Source: Nocardia flavorosea
GTDB taxonomy: Bacteria; Actinomycetota; Actinomycetes; Mycobacteriales; Mycobacteriaceae
NCBI RefSeq assembly: GCF_015477805.1
Contig: NZ_JADLQL010000004.1
Location: forward strand, 62,001 to 126,000
Direction of reading: 5' to 3'
Length of the DNA stretch: 64,000 nt
A model generated the notes under the pieces. The model searched no databases. It saw nothing but the letters and a program-made list of their open reading frames with translations, and had not been told where the DNA came from. Below are positions 1-8,701 of this stretch, in pieces. Position numbers and translations under genes: made by a program. Every line of letters starts with the position of its first letter. Within the stretch, counting starts at the first letter, position 1.

Positions 1-858
1 GTCCTGGCCGCGAATATCGGCGGCGCCGCCACGCTGGTCGGCGACCCGCCCAACATCATCATCGGCAGCCGGGCGGGTCTGAGCTTCAACGATTTCCTGA
101 TCCATATGGCGCCGGCGGTGACGGTCATCTTCATACTGTTCGTGCTCTTCACCCGCTGGCTGTTCCGAGCACATCTACGGCAGCCTTCCGAGCACATCGC
201 CACGGTGATGGCGCTGCAGGAGCGTCGCGCCATCACCGACCCGCGGCTGCTCACCCGTTCGATGCTGGTCCTCGCCGGGGTGGTGATCGGGTTCGGCCTG
301 CATTCGCTGCTACACGTGGCGCCGTCGATCATCGCCCTGCTCGGCGCCGGCGCCATGGTGCTGATCTCCGGCCTCGATATCCGCGATATCCTGCGCGAAG
401 TCGAATGGGCGACGCTGGTTTTCTTCATGGGGCTGTTCGTCATGGTCGCCGGACTCGTGCACACCGGGGTCATCGGCCTGCTCGGCGATACCGCCGTGGC
501 GGCCTTCGGCGACAATCCGCTGCTGGCCTCGGGCGTCCTCGTTTTCGGGTCTGCCGTGGTGGCCGCGTTCATCGACAACATCCCGTACACCACCACCATG
601 GCTCCGGTGGTCGAAGGACTGGTCGAACAAACACCCGACCCGAAACAAGGGCAGGCGCTGTGGTGGTCGTTCGCCTTCGGCGCGGATTTCAGCGGGAACG
701 GCACCGCAGTCGCCGCGAGCGCGAACGTGGTCGCCCTGGGGATCGCCCAGCGGGCCGGCCACGCGATCACGTTCTGGCAGTTCACCCGGTACGGGATCGT
801 GGTGACAGCCCTGAGCAGCGTGCTCGCCTGGGCTTATATCGTGCTCCGCTATTTTTGA
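1..858 (+). CDS. SLC13/ArsB-NhaD-type ion transporter, 3' part
   Basis: The frame is open from base 1, so the gene begins outside the window; 285 residues are visible up to TGA 856-858. The first residues carry NIGGAATLVGDPPN, the conserved loop of the ion transporter superfamily that contains ArsB, NhaD and the citrate/P-protein permeases. Several hydrophobic membrane segments follow, and a second small-residue stretch (SGNGTAVAASANVVA) lies near the C-terminus, as expected for the mirrored half of this fold. These proteins are cytoplasmic-membrane permeases for sodium, arsenite or dicarboxylates. The substrate cannot be read here. No arsR or arsC is adjacent, so an arsenic role has no local support. 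Confidence 0.8.
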   Translation, partial: VLAANIGGAATLVGDPPNIIIGSRAGLSFNDFLIHMAPAVTVIFILFVLFTRWLFRAHLRQPSEHIATVMALQERRAITDPRLLTRSMLVLAGVVIGFGLHSLLHVAPSIIALLGAGAMVLISGLDIRDILREVEWATLVFFMGLFVMVAGLVHTGVIGLLGDTAVAAFGDNPLLASGVLVFGSAVVAAFIDNIPYTTTMAPVVEGLVEQTPDPKQGQALWWSFAFGADFSGNGTAVAASANVVALGIAQRAGHAITFWQFTRYGIVVTALSSVLAWAYIVLRYF

Positions 859-898
859 ACACCGGACGGCACCGTGAACCCCCGCGGACCGGCCTCGG

Positions 899-2050
899 TC
901 AGCGCCGGCCGCCTACCGCGTCGAAGACGGCCTTCAGGTAGAGGTCGCACCGATCGGATCCGATCAACCCGGTCGCCATGCGATTCATCGTGTAAGCGAA
1001 GGTGATGCGCCGATCGAGGTCGTTGACCACCATCGAACCGCCGTAACCGGACCACCAGCACACCCGCCCGGCCGGCACGTACGGCGCGGTCTGCGGCTGC
1101 GGCAGGCCGTAGCCGATACCGAATCGCAGCGGGGTCAGCAGGGCCATATCGACGCCGTCGGCCTGCTCCCGGAAGATCAGCTCGATGGTGTCCGGCGACA
1201 GGTAGCGCCGGCCGTCCAGCTCTCCCCCGCACGAGATCAGCGATTGCACCCGGGCCACCGACCGCGCGTTACCGTGGCCGTTGACCCCGCCGATCTCGGC
1301 CGCACGCCAGGCCGGGGTCGCGGTTGCGGCGATATCGAGCGGCGGGCTGGTGAGCGTTTTGACGAGCACGCTGTCGGGGTCGAGTGCCGCCATGTCGAAT
1401 CGGGTTGCGGCCGGCGGAACGAGAGTCGCGATCCGGCCGGCTTTCTCGGGCCCGGTACCGATGGAGAAATCGGCGTGCAACGGGCCGGCCAGTTCCGCCG
1501 CGAAGAACTCGCCGAGCGATCTTCCGGTGATGCGGCGAACCAGTTCGCCGATCAGGTGACCGTAGTTCAGCGCGTGATAACCCGACGCCGTGCCCGGTTC
1601 CCACCACGGCGCCTGCGCCGCCAGCCGGGCGGCCGCGGCCTCGGCGTCGTAGATATCGGCCAGCTCGATCGGGCGCTCCCAGCCCGATACGCCGGAGGTA
1701 TGCGACAGCAGGTGCCTGACCTCGATATCGGCTTTGCCGTGGGCGGCGAACTCCGGCCAATAGTGGGCGACGCGTTCGTCGACGTCGAGTTCACCGCGGT
1801 CGGCCAGCAGCAGCGCGCACAAGGCCGTCATGGTCTTGGTGACCGAGAAAACGTTCACCACGGTGTCGGCTTCCCACGGCCTGGTCCGCGCCGGATCGGC
1901 GTAACCGCCCCAGAGGTCGAGCACCGGTTCTCCGTCGACGGTCACACACAATGCCGCTCCGAGCTCGGCTTGCGACGCCAACTGCTCGTCGAACACCGCC
2001 CGCACCTGCGCGAATTCGTCGCGGCAGAACCCAGCGGATCCGATCGTCAC
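899..2050 (-). CDS. serine hydrolase, beta-lactamase/class VIII esterase family
   Basis: The 383-residue protein has the SxxK nucleophile motif as S69-V-T-K72 (NVFSVTK), the LLSHTSG turn near residues 114-120 and a YHALNYG stretch near 158-164 that supplies the second active-site tyrosine. It belongs to the beta-lactamase-fold hydrolases that in actinobacteria are mostly esterases. No signal peptide is seen, so it is probably cytoplasmic. The GTG start at 2050 overlaps the stop of the upstream monooxygenase by four bases (GTGA), which fixes the start and implies translational coupling. The pairing suggests that it could hydrolyse the ester made by a Baeyer-Villiger reaction; that is inference. 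Confidence 0.85.
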   Translation of the reverse strand: MTIGSAGFCRDEFAQVRAVFDEQLASQAELGAALCVTVDGEPVLDLWGGYADPARTRPWEADTVVNVFSVTKTMTALCALLLADRGELDVDERVAHYWPEFAAHGKADIEVRHLLSHTSGVSGWERPIELADIYDAEAAAARLAAQAPWWEPGTASGYHALNYGHLIGELVRRITGRSLGEFFAAELAGPLHADFSIGTGPEKAGRIATLVPPAATRFDMAALDPDSVLVKTLTSPPLDIAATATPAWRAAEIGGVNGHGNARSVARVQSLISCGGELDGRRYLSPDTIELIFREQADGVDMALLTPLRFGIGYGLPQPQTAPYVPAGRVCWWSGYGGSMVVNDLDRRITFAYTMNRMATGLIGSDRCDLYLKAVFDAVGGRR

Positions 2051-3417
2051 CGCGCCTCCTGCACGGCCGCGGCGGGTACCGGTAGCGTGTTGCCCGCGGC
2101 GGCCGCCCGGGCGGCACCGGCCTCGAGCTCCTTCGTCAACCGGCCGACGTACGGCTGGAATTCCACCTGAATGGTGTGCCGCGGCGAATCGTAGTACCGC
2201 CCGCGGCGCCGGGTCTCCTGCTCGCGTAGCTGCCGATCCATCTCCGCGCGCGGCGGCAGATGGTAGCGGCCGGTCAGGTAGGCGGCGACGAATTTGCTCT
2301 GCTGCTCGGCGAAGTTCACCAGGGTCGGCAGCGGCTGCGCCAGGCCGAGGAAGAAGAGGTTGCCGATTCCCGGTTTCATCATCAGCTCGAACAACGGGAA
2401 CCGGTTGTCCGCGTCGGGGCGCAGCTCGGGATCGGTGAAGAACGGGAAACTGATGTTGTAGCCGGTGGCGCACAGCACCACGTCGATCCGCTCGCTACTG
2501 CCGTCGGCGAAATGGACACGGTCACCGTCCAATTCGGTGATCGCCGGTTTGAATTCCACGTCGCCACAGCCGGCGCGGTGCAGAAACTCCTCACTCGCCG
2601 ATGGGTGCGCCTCCAGCGGTTCGTGGTCCGGTGCCGGCAGCCCGTAGTTCTGCATCTCCCCGCGATACTTGCGCACGAACCGCTGCCGCAGTTTCAATCC
2701 GATCTTCGCCGGCATCCAGGGCGGCATCGAACGACGGTCGCTCGCCTGGCCGTTCACGTACTTCGGCAGCACCCAGACACCGCGACGCGCCGAGACGAAC
2801 AGTTTCTCGGCGAGGAATCGCTGCGAGAGTTCCGAGGCGATATCCAGGCCGGAGTTACCCATACCGACCACGACGATCCGCTTACCGCGCATATCGATCG
2901 GGTCGAAAGGGTCGTTGTAGGCGTGACTGTGCATCAGCACCCCGCCGAATTCGCCCGGGTAGTCAGGGAATCGGGGATCCCAATGGTGGCCGTTGCAGAC
3001 GATCAGCGCGTCGTATATCTCGGTGTCACCGGCGCTCGTCGACACTGTCCACAGGCCGTCGGCAGTGCGCGCGGCGCCCGTGACCAGTGTGTTGAAACGA
3101 ATACGGTCCCGGATGCCGAAGTGGTCGACGTAATCCTTGAAGTACTGGAGCAGCTGGGAATGGTGCGGAAAGTCCGGCCAATCCGCGGGCGCCGGGAAAT
3201 CCTCGAATTGCAGCCGGTACTTCGACGTATCGATATGCAGGCTCTGGTAACAGGCCGACATCCCATTGGGGTTCTTGAAATACCAGTTACCGCCGACCTC
3301 GTCGGATGCTTCGTAGCAATCGAACGGTATCGCGTATTCGGCGAGACGTTTGGCGGTGGTGATGCCCGAGGGTCCGGCGCCGATCACGCACACCCTGGGC
3401 AGTTCCGGTGAATCCAT
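2047..3417 (-). CDS. flavin-containing/Baeyer-Villiger-type monooxygenase
   Basis: The protein has 456 residues. An FAD-binding VIGAGPSG lies at residues 11-18, a second Rossmann motif (VVVGMGNSG) near the middle binds NADPH, and between them FGGVLMHSHAY fits the FxGxxxHxxxY/F fingerprint of class B monooxygenases. A CATGYN motif is near the C-terminus. Such enzymes insert oxygen into ketones or oxidise N or S atoms. ATG 3417 is preceded by AGGAG at good spacing. The gene is followed by the serine hydrolase with a 4-base overlap and faces a TetR gene across a perfect inverted repeat at 3477-3507, so repression by that TetR is likely. The substrate is unknown. Confidence 0.85.
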   Translation of the reverse strand: MDSPELPRVCVIGAGPSGITTAKRLAEYAIPFDCYEASDEVGGNWYFKNPNGMSACYQSLHIDTSKYRLQFEDFPAPADWPDFPHHSQLLQYFKDYVDHFGIRDRIRFNTLVTGAARTADGLWTVSTSAGDTEIYDALIVCNGHHWDPRFPDYPGEFGGVLMHSHAYNDPFDPIDMRGKRIVVVGMGNSGLDIASELSQRFLAEKLFVSARRGVWVLPKYVNGQASDRRSMPPWMPAKIGLKLRQRFVRKYRGEMQNYGLPAPDHEPLEAHPSASEEFLHRAGCGDVEFKPAITELDGDRVHFADGSSERIDVVLCATGYNISFPFFTDPELRPDADNRFPLFELMMKPGIGNLFFLGLAQPLPTLVNFAEQQSKFVAAYLTGRYHLPPRAEMDRQLREQETRRRGRYYDSPRHTIQVEFQPYVGRLTKELEAGAARAAAAGNTLPVPAAAVQEAR

Positions 3418-3476
3418 GCACAACTCCTGTCCGGCCGCGGCGAACACCCCGCCACAGTGACCCGCACCACAACCTA

Positions 3477-3507
3477 ACACTCACTGGACACAGCGTCCAG
3501 TGAGTGT
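3477..3507. promoter_or_regulatory. perfect inverted repeat, likely TetR operator
   Basis: Two 13-bp arms, ACACTCACTGGAC (3477-3489) and GTCCAGTGAGTGT (3495-3507), are exact reverse complements separated by ACAGC. The site sits between the divergent monooxygenase (start 3417) and TetR (start 3522) genes, the usual position for an autoregulated TetR site controlling both promoters. Confidence 0.8.
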
Positions 3508-3521
3508 CCACACGGTCTAAC

Positions 3522-4160
3522 ATGGCGTTCATGCCGACCGAACCGCCCACAGTCCGCCGCGGCACGCTGCGCGAGGAGCAGAAGCGCTCGACCACGGCGC
3601 GAATCCTCGACGCAGCCCGCGACCTCTTCGAAACCCAGGGCTACTCCGCTGTCCGCGTCGACGACATCGCCGCCGCCGCCGGATGCAGCAGGGCGACCTT
3701 CTACCTGCATTTCACCGGTAAGCCGGAAGTACTGCGAGCGATCGCCAACAGCGGTACGCCGACCGGTGTGCGGTTCGTCTACGCCGATCTGGATCGGGTG
3801 CTCACCACCGGATCGCGGGCGGAATTCGCGGCCTGGATGACCCGGGCCATCGATTGGTTCTTCGAGAACAAGGACATGCTGCCCGCCTGGGACGAGGCCA
3901 CCGCACTCGAACCGGAATTCCGCCGCACCGCCCGCGAAGGCATCATGACCCTCGCCGACAGCATGCCGGATTTCCTCGCCCGCTGGCCCGCCGGACGCCG
4001 GGACGAGGCACGGCTTCGGGTCGAACTCCTGGTGGCCCAGCTGGAACGTTTCTTCACACGCTGGGCCATGCAGGGCACCATCGAGGTCTCCGCGGAGCAG
4101 GCCGCCGAGGTACTCACCGGTATCTGGTACCCGGCCCTGCAGGCGCCGGAGCAGGAGTAA
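3522..4160 (+). CDS. TetR/AcrR family regulator
   Basis: The protein has 212 residues from ATG 3522; ATG 3531 or GTG 3504 are alternative starts, and no convincing ribosome site separates them. The helix-turn-helix near residues 30-65 reads VDDIAAAAGCSRATFYLHFTGK, the classical TetR DNA-binding unit. The rest is a helical ligand-binding domain of typical length. It is divergent from the monooxygenase/hydrolase operon, with a perfect 13-bp-arm palindrome between them, so it probably represses both that operon and itself and is released by the monooxygenase substrate or product. Confidence 0.85.
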   Translation: MAFMPTEPPTVRRGTLREEQKRSTTARILDAARDLFETQGYSAVRVDDIAAAAGCSRATFYLHFTGKPEVLRAIANSGTPTGVRFVYADLDRVLTTGSRAEFAAWMTRAIDWFFENKDMLPAWDEATALEPEFRRTAREGIMTLADSMPDFLARWPAGRRDEARLRVELLVAQLERFFTRWAMQGTIEVSAEQAAEVLTGIWYPALQAPEQE

Positions 4161-4177
4161 CCCGCCCGAGCGATACC

Positions 4178-5329
4178 ATGACCGGACGCTTCTCGCTCGA
4201 TCGGAGCCGCATGGACGCACCACCGCTCTACTATCTGGCCGGTCCGGCGGGCCACCCGAACTACGGGGACGAACTCATCACCGCCGGTTGGCTGAAATAT
4301 CTCGCCGAAACCGCGCCGGAGGCCACCGTTTGGGTCGATACGCATTCCCCCGGCCCGGCGCAGGTACTGCTCGGCGATCTGCATCCGCGGGTGCGATTCA
4401 CCGATACGCTGTGGCGGCTGTGCTGGGCGGCGCCGTCGGACGACCCGTGGCAGGTGGCGGCCTGGGTGCGCCGGGCCGTAACCGACCCCGGCCTCGCCCC
4501 GCGGTGGGATCGCGGTATCGCACTACTGCGGCGCGCCGAGGTGATCCATCTGCTCGGCGGCGGTTATATGAATCGGATCTGGCCGCGGCATATCGGGTTG
4601 CTCGCCGGAGCCGCCGCGGCCGCCCGCGCCTCCGGTGCCCGGTGCGCGGCCACCGGCGTCGGGTTGTTCCCGGAACCGGAAGGAGCCGCCGAGCTGGTGC
4701 GGGCCACCGCCGCCGAATTCGATATCGCCGACGTACGCGACCGGGCCTCCGCCGACCTGCTCGGAACCACCCCCGGTATCGACGACGCCTTCCTGGGACA
4801 CCCGAAGCTCCGGACGAGCCAGGACGCCATGCCCGACGTGATGCTGTGCCTGCAAAGCGATCAGCTCGATATCGGTGCCGACGCGCTGGCATCGGCCGTG
4901 CTGCGCATGCTGCGGGCTTGGCAGATCGCGCCCGAACGGGTCGGCGTGGTGGAAGCCATCCCGGGCGAGGACCGGAAAGTCTTCGATCTCATCGACCACC
5001 AGTTGCCCGGCGCCCGGTTCTATCCGTTCGTCGATATCTGGGAGCACGGGTTGCCCGTCGCGGCCGGGCAGATCTGGCTGACCACCCGGTTCCATATGCA
5101 CCTTGTCGCGGCGAGCGCCGGCGCGACCGGAGTGGCGATCCCGGTCAGCAAGGACTTCTACGCCACCAAACATCGATCGCTGGTCGAGCTCGGGTCGGGC
5201 TGGACGATGCTCGACGACCTCGATCGAGTACCGCGGCGACCGGCCGGAACCGGCTTCGACGATTCCGTGATCGCGGCAGCCCGCCGGGCGAAATCGGTAC
5301 TCGCCCGGGCCGTCTACGCCCCACGCTGA
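4178..5329 (+). CDS. polysaccharide pyruvyl transferase family protein
   Basis: The protein has 383 residues from ATG 4178; ATG 4211 (372 residues) is an alternative start with a weak GGAG before it. The N-terminal NYGDELI matches the GN.GDE motif that opens the pyruvyl transferase fold, HLLGGGYMN matches the glycine-rich nucleotide-site loop, and TTRFHMHLVAASAG matches the R.H.hh.a..G C-terminal motif. Family members add pyruvyl ketals from PEP to surface sugars or act in related cell-envelope chemistry. It lies 17 bases after the TetR gene. The acceptor is unknown, and there are no glycosyltransferases nearby. Confidence 0.75.
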   Translation: MTGRFSLDRSRMDAPPLYYLAGPAGHPNYGDELITAGWLKYLAETAPEATVWVDTHSPGPAQVLLGDLHPRVRFTDTLWRLCWAAPSDDPWQVAAWVRRAVTDPGLAPRWDRGIALLRRAEVIHLLGGGYMNRIWPRHIGLLAGAAAAARASGARCAATGVGLFPEPEGAAELVRATAAEFDIADVRDRASADLLGTTPGIDDAFLGHPKLRTSQDAMPDVMLCLQSDQLDIGADALASAVLRMLRAWQIAPERVGVVEAIPGEDRKVFDLIDHQLPGARFYPFVDIWEHGLPVAAGQIWLTTRFHMHLVAASAGATGVAIPVSKDFYATKHRSLVELGSGWTMLDDLDRVPRRPAGTGFDDSVIAAARRAKSVLARAVYAPR

Positions 5330-5463
5330 CCGACGGCGATATCCCCGCTGCGCCGCCGGGCTCCGGCAGGCCACCGCGACCACCATGACTGCCGTCACAT
5401 ACCGTCACGCCGCGCCGCCCTGGTTCGTCTGCCGAATAGGAACCCCTGACAGAAGGAGCCACA

Positions 5464-5667
5464 ATGTCCGGTCGACGTGCGCATGTGGTCGTCATCGGCG
5501 GCGGATACGCCGGTATCGCGGCAGCCAACCGGCTACGACGCCGCGCCGGTATCGATATCACCGTGGTGAACCCGCGCCCGGAATTCGTGGAACGCATCCA
5601 GTTGCACCAGCTCGCCGCGGGCACCGGTTCGGCCACCGCAGCCTACGATTCGCTGCTCGGCGCCGGG
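5464..5667 (+). pseudogene. N-terminal fragment of an NDH-2-like FAD oxidoreductase
   Basis: After a good ribosome site (GAAGGAG), ATG 5464 opens a frame of about 68 residues with VVVIGGGYAGIAAANRL, an FAD-binding Rossmann motif, then ITVVNPRPEFVERIQLHQL, as in type II NADH dehydrogenases; the intact relative at 38043 has the same layout. After LLGAG (near 5667) the similarity ends and no further NDH sequence follows. The frame has no stop before the PfkB gene and continues into it, so a 406-residue hybrid protein could be made from this start. I read this as a deletion remnant. Confidence 0.7.
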
Positions 5668-5751
5668 CGGTCGACGCGCAGCCGCCCACAGACCGACGTG
5701 GAAACATGCGACTCGGCCCGCTATCGGTGGTACGAGCGACAGGACGGTGGC

Positions 5752-6684
5752 ATGAACCAGGACGGCACCCGCGAGAGCCCGAAAACCGGCCTGTTCGCCG
5801 GCATTTCGACGGTGGATATCGCCTACCTCGTCGACGGCTACCCGGCGGAGGACACGAAAACCCAGGCTCGAGACCAGTTCATCGGCGCGGGCGGGCCCGC
5901 CACCAACGCCGCGGTCGCCTACGCCGCGCTCGGCGGCGCGCCCGTACTCGTCACCGCGGTGGGCGCGCACCGGCTCGGCGGCCTGATCCGCAACGACCTG
6001 TCCGCACACGGCGTGCGGGTCGTCGATGTCCGCGCCGATAGCGACCACCAGCCGCCGGTATCGTCCATCGTGGTCGCGGAATCGGCCGCCACCCGCACGA
6101 TCGTCTCTCTCGACGGTGCCCGTATCGCCGTCGAGTACGACCACCGGCTCGCCGGCCTGCTCGCCGATGTGAACGTCGTACTGGTCGACGGGCACTATCC
6201 GGCTCTGGCCGCCGGTCTCTGCGAACGAGCCCGTTCGCTCGGTATACCGACGGTTCTGGACGCGGGCAGGTTCAAAGATCCGCACACCGCCCTGCTGCCG
6301 CATATCCGGTCGGCGATCTGTTCGGCGGCATTCGCGCCACCCGGTATCCGGCCGGGAGATACCGCCGCCGTACTCGCCTACCTGCGCACCGCCGGCGTCG
6401 AGAACATCGCGATCACCAACGGCGGCACACCGATCATCGGACTCACCGGCGATCGCGAATTCCGTATCGATATCCCGGAAACTCAAGCCGTGGACACCCT
6501 CGGCGCGGGCGATATCCTGCACGGCGCCTTCTGCTACTACACCGCCGCGGGCCACGATTTCGTCCGCGCACTGACACTGGCGTCGAAGGTGGCGAGTTTC
6601 TCCTGCCGGTTCTTCGGCACCCGGGAATGGTGCGCTCGCCTCAGCGAGTTGCCCGCAGGAGGTACTCCTGGCCCCGAGGCGTGA
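5752..6684 (+). CDS. PfkB-family carbohydrate/nucleoside kinase
   Basis: The protein has 310 residues from ATG 5752, which has AGGA seven bases upstream. The glycine-rich GAGGPATNAAVAYAALGG near residues 40-58 is the N-terminal PfkB sugar-binding signature, and DTLGAGDILHGAF near the end is the C-terminal signature with the catalytic Asp. Family members phosphorylate ribose, fructose, adenosine and similar substrates with ATP in the cytoplasm. The 3' end overlaps the convergent P-loop kinase gene by 44 bases. Because the upstream NDH fragment is in frame, the true start could also be 5464; the internal start agrees with the family length. Confidence 0.8.
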   Translation: MNQDGTRESPKTGLFAGISTVDIAYLVDGYPAEDTKTQARDQFIGAGGPATNAAVAYAALGGAPVLVTAVGAHRLGGLIRNDLSAHGVRVVDVRADSDHQPPVSSIVVAESAATRTIVSLDGARIAVEYDHRLAGLLADVNVVLVDGHYPALAAGLCERARSLGIPTVLDAGRFKDPHTALLPHIRSAICSAAFAPPGIRPGDTAAVLAYLRTAGVENIAITNGGTPIIGLTGDREFRIDIPETQAVDTLGAGDILHGAFCYYTAAGHDFVRALTLASKVASFSCRFFGTREWCARLSELPAGGTPGPEA

Positions 6685-7324
6685 GCACGAGATCGGCCCG
6701 CCTGCGCGTCGCGGCCACGAGCGCGGCATTGGGCAGATCGTTGTGCGTGATCCGGGCGCGCGCGACCTCCGGCGCCTTCCCGCCGGCGACGTGCCGCGCG
6801 TAGAGCCGCTGCTCGATCGATTCCGTCCCGGCATCCAGATACCAGCACTCGTCGAGGAACGCCCGCACATCCCGCCAGCCCGGTTCGTCCAGGAGCAGAT
6901 AGTTGCCCTCGACCACGACGATCCGCTGCCGCCGGAAAACCACACCGTCCGGTACCGGGTCGTGGATCTCGCGATCGTAGACCGGCCAGCGGATCTCGGC
7001 GCCCACCGCTGACGAACGCAGCTCACCCAGCTTCGCCGTGAAACCATCGATATCGAAAGAGCCCGGCCGGCCTTTGCTTTCGAGCTCGCCCGCGTCCGCG
7101 AGCTCCCGGCTGGTCCGATGAAAGCCGTCCATCGGTGCAATGCCGGCGAACTCATCGCCCGGCGAATTCAATACCGCGCAGAGCGCGACCGCGAGTGTGG
7201 ATTTTCCCGCGCCCGGCGGCCCGGTCAACCCCACGAAATACCGTCGGTCCAGGTTATCGGCAGCCGTTCGCGCCCGCCGGGCCAGATCGCCGACAGTGGC
7301 CACGGTCTGTCTCGTTCCGTCCAT
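6641..7324 (-). CDS. uridine kinase/pantothenate kinase-like P-loop kinase
   Basis: The protein has 227 residues. A Walker A GPPGAGKS sits at 35-42, PMDGFH follows as in uridine and pantothenate kinase folds, and IVVVEGNYLLLDEP is the typical lid-proximal EGNY motif of bacterial nucleoside/sugar kinases (the FrcK/YfhF-like branch). It probably phosphorylates a nucleoside or sugar. ATG 7324 begins five bases after the stop of the MerR-like gene on the same strand, suggesting one operon. The 3' end overlaps the convergent PfkB kinase by 44 bases. Two kinases tail to tail hint at a shared salvage role, but that is inference only. Confidence 0.75.
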   Translation of the reverse strand: MDGTRQTVATVGDLARRARTAADNLDRRYFVGLTGPPGAGKSTLAVALCAVLNSPGDEFAGIAPMDGFHRTSRELADAGELESKGRPGSFDIDGFTAKLGELRSSAVGAEIRWPVYDREIHDPVPDGVVFRRQRIVVVEGNYLLLDEPGWRDVRAFLDECWYLDAGTESIEQRLYARHVAGGKAPEVARARITHNDLPNAALVAATRRRADLVLTPRGQEYLLRATR

Positions 7325-7329
7325 CTCGG

Positions 7330-8019
7330 TCAGCCGCCGCTCGGCTCGAGCGCACGCAGGAGTGCGGTGTCCAGCCACCGCTGGACATCGCCCGTGGTCC
7401 GGGTAGTGCTGAGCGCTTCGGCGGTGAGCGCCCAGTAGCGTGCCGCCGTCCGATCGGCGAACGTGACGCCTCCGGCCAGCTCGCGCCGGAATCCTTCGGT
7501 GTCACGGCGCCCGCGAGCCGCCGCATGCGCGGCGACGTACAAGTCCAGTTCCGGCCCCGCGCCCGGTGGGTCGGCGGCGATCATCTGCCGGGAGACCTCC
7601 CGCGCCAGCTCGGGCGATCGCGTCAGCCGCCCCAGTTCGGCGAACAGCAGTATGTGATGCGGCGACGGCGCCGCGGGCAGCTGCGGAATGTCCATATCGA
7701 CGAAGCCGTCGAACGCCGATGCCGGCATGGCGGCCAGGATCCGGCGCCAGAAATCGATGAGGCTGCTGCGGGCCGCGCCGCGCTCCGCGACCGCCGCAAG
7801 TTCCGGGAGCGTCCTCGGGGCATCGGCCTGCGCGACCGCGGTGAGCACCGCATGCCGCCAGGACAGCGCAGCGAGCTCGGCCTCCACCGCGACGCGCTCC
7901 GAAGCGACCGCCTCCGGCACGGTACGCGTTCCCCCGAGCACGTCGGCGATCGCGGCCAACCCCAAGCCCATCGACCGCCCGATAGTCACCATATTGGAAG
8001 TGATGTAGGCCACAACCAC
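7330..8019 (-). CDS. MerR-like regulator lacking the winged-helix DNA-binding half
   Basis: The protein has 229 residues from GTG 8019, which has GGAGG five bases upstream; GTG 8031 is possible. The N-terminus (MVTIGRSMGLGLAAIADVL, then SERVAVEAELAAL) resembles the end of a MerR DNA-binding domain and its dimerisation coiled coil. The usual first 40 residues, with the helix-turn-helix and wing, are absent, and only 66 bases separate the start from the divergent next gene. The rest is a helical domain like the effector part of TipA-type MerR proteins. I consider it N-terminally truncated; it could also be an unrelated helical protein. Confidence 0.5.
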   Translation of the reverse strand: MVVAYITSNMVTIGRSMGLGLAAIADVLGGTRTVPEAVASERVAVEAELAALSWRHAVLTAVAQADAPRTLPELAAVAERGAARSSLIDFWRRILAAMPASAFDGFVDMDIPQLPAAPSPHHILLFAELGRLTRSPELAREVSRQMIAADPPGAGPELDLYVAAHAAARGRRDTEGFRRELAGGVTFADRTAARYWALTAEALSTTRTTGDVQRWLDTALLRALEPSGG

Positions 8020-8085
8020 TGGAACCTCCACCCGACTGGAATTCCTACGCTACCCCGGAAGCCATCCAGCACAGGAGCTCTGCCG

Positions 8086-8701
8086 ATGAACCGCACCGAC
8101 ACCACCGAAGAACTCGCCTGGACAGCCGTGGCCGCCGAACGCGCCGGCCTCGCAGATCTACTGCAAGAACTCAGCGCGGCACAGTGGGACCACCCGTCCT
8201 TGTGCGAAGGCTGGCGGGTCCGTGATGTGGTCGCCCATATCCTGCTCACCTCGCAGGCGAAGCTCCCCTGGCTGCTGTGGCAGACGGCGCTCGCCCGCGG
8301 GAGCATCGCCCGGATGAACTTCCGTACCGCCATCCGCTACGCCGACCGCACGCCCCCGCAAGAACTGCTCGCCGAACTCCGCGCTATCACCGGCCTGCGC
8401 CACCAACCGGTCACCACCGACGCTGTCGACCGCTTGATGGATCTGCTGGTCCACGGCCACGATATCGCGGCCCCCCCTGGCCATCTCCCGCGAAATGCCC
8501 GTCGATGCCGCACGCTGGTCCGCTGACCGGGTCTGGCGGATGGGCTGGCCTTTCCACGCCAGTCGCACTCTCGCCGGCCACCGGTTGACCGCCACCGATA
8601 CGGACTGGTCGGCAGGTTCGGGCACACCGATCCGGGCCCCGATCGCCGACCTCCTGCTCCTCGTCACCGGCCGCAGAACCGTAACGAGCCTGCACTCGTG
8701 A
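8086..8701 (+). pseudogene. DinB/mycothiol-dependent maleylpyruvate isomerase family, frameshifted
   Basis: ATG 8086 opens a typical TIGR03083-type protein: AERAGLADLLQELSAAQWDHPS, GWRVRDVVAHIL with its metal-binding His, and LVHGHDIA with a second His. In a run of seven C (8471-8477) the frame shifts: the encoded frame ends at 8526, while the family-like C-terminus (DAARWSADRVWRMGWPF, IADLLLLVTGR) continues in another frame to the stop at 8701. Six C residues would restore one open frame. It is therefore either a real pseudogene or a homopolymer sequencing error. Intact members are mycothiol-dependent, metal-binding four-helix enzymes. Confidence 0.75.
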
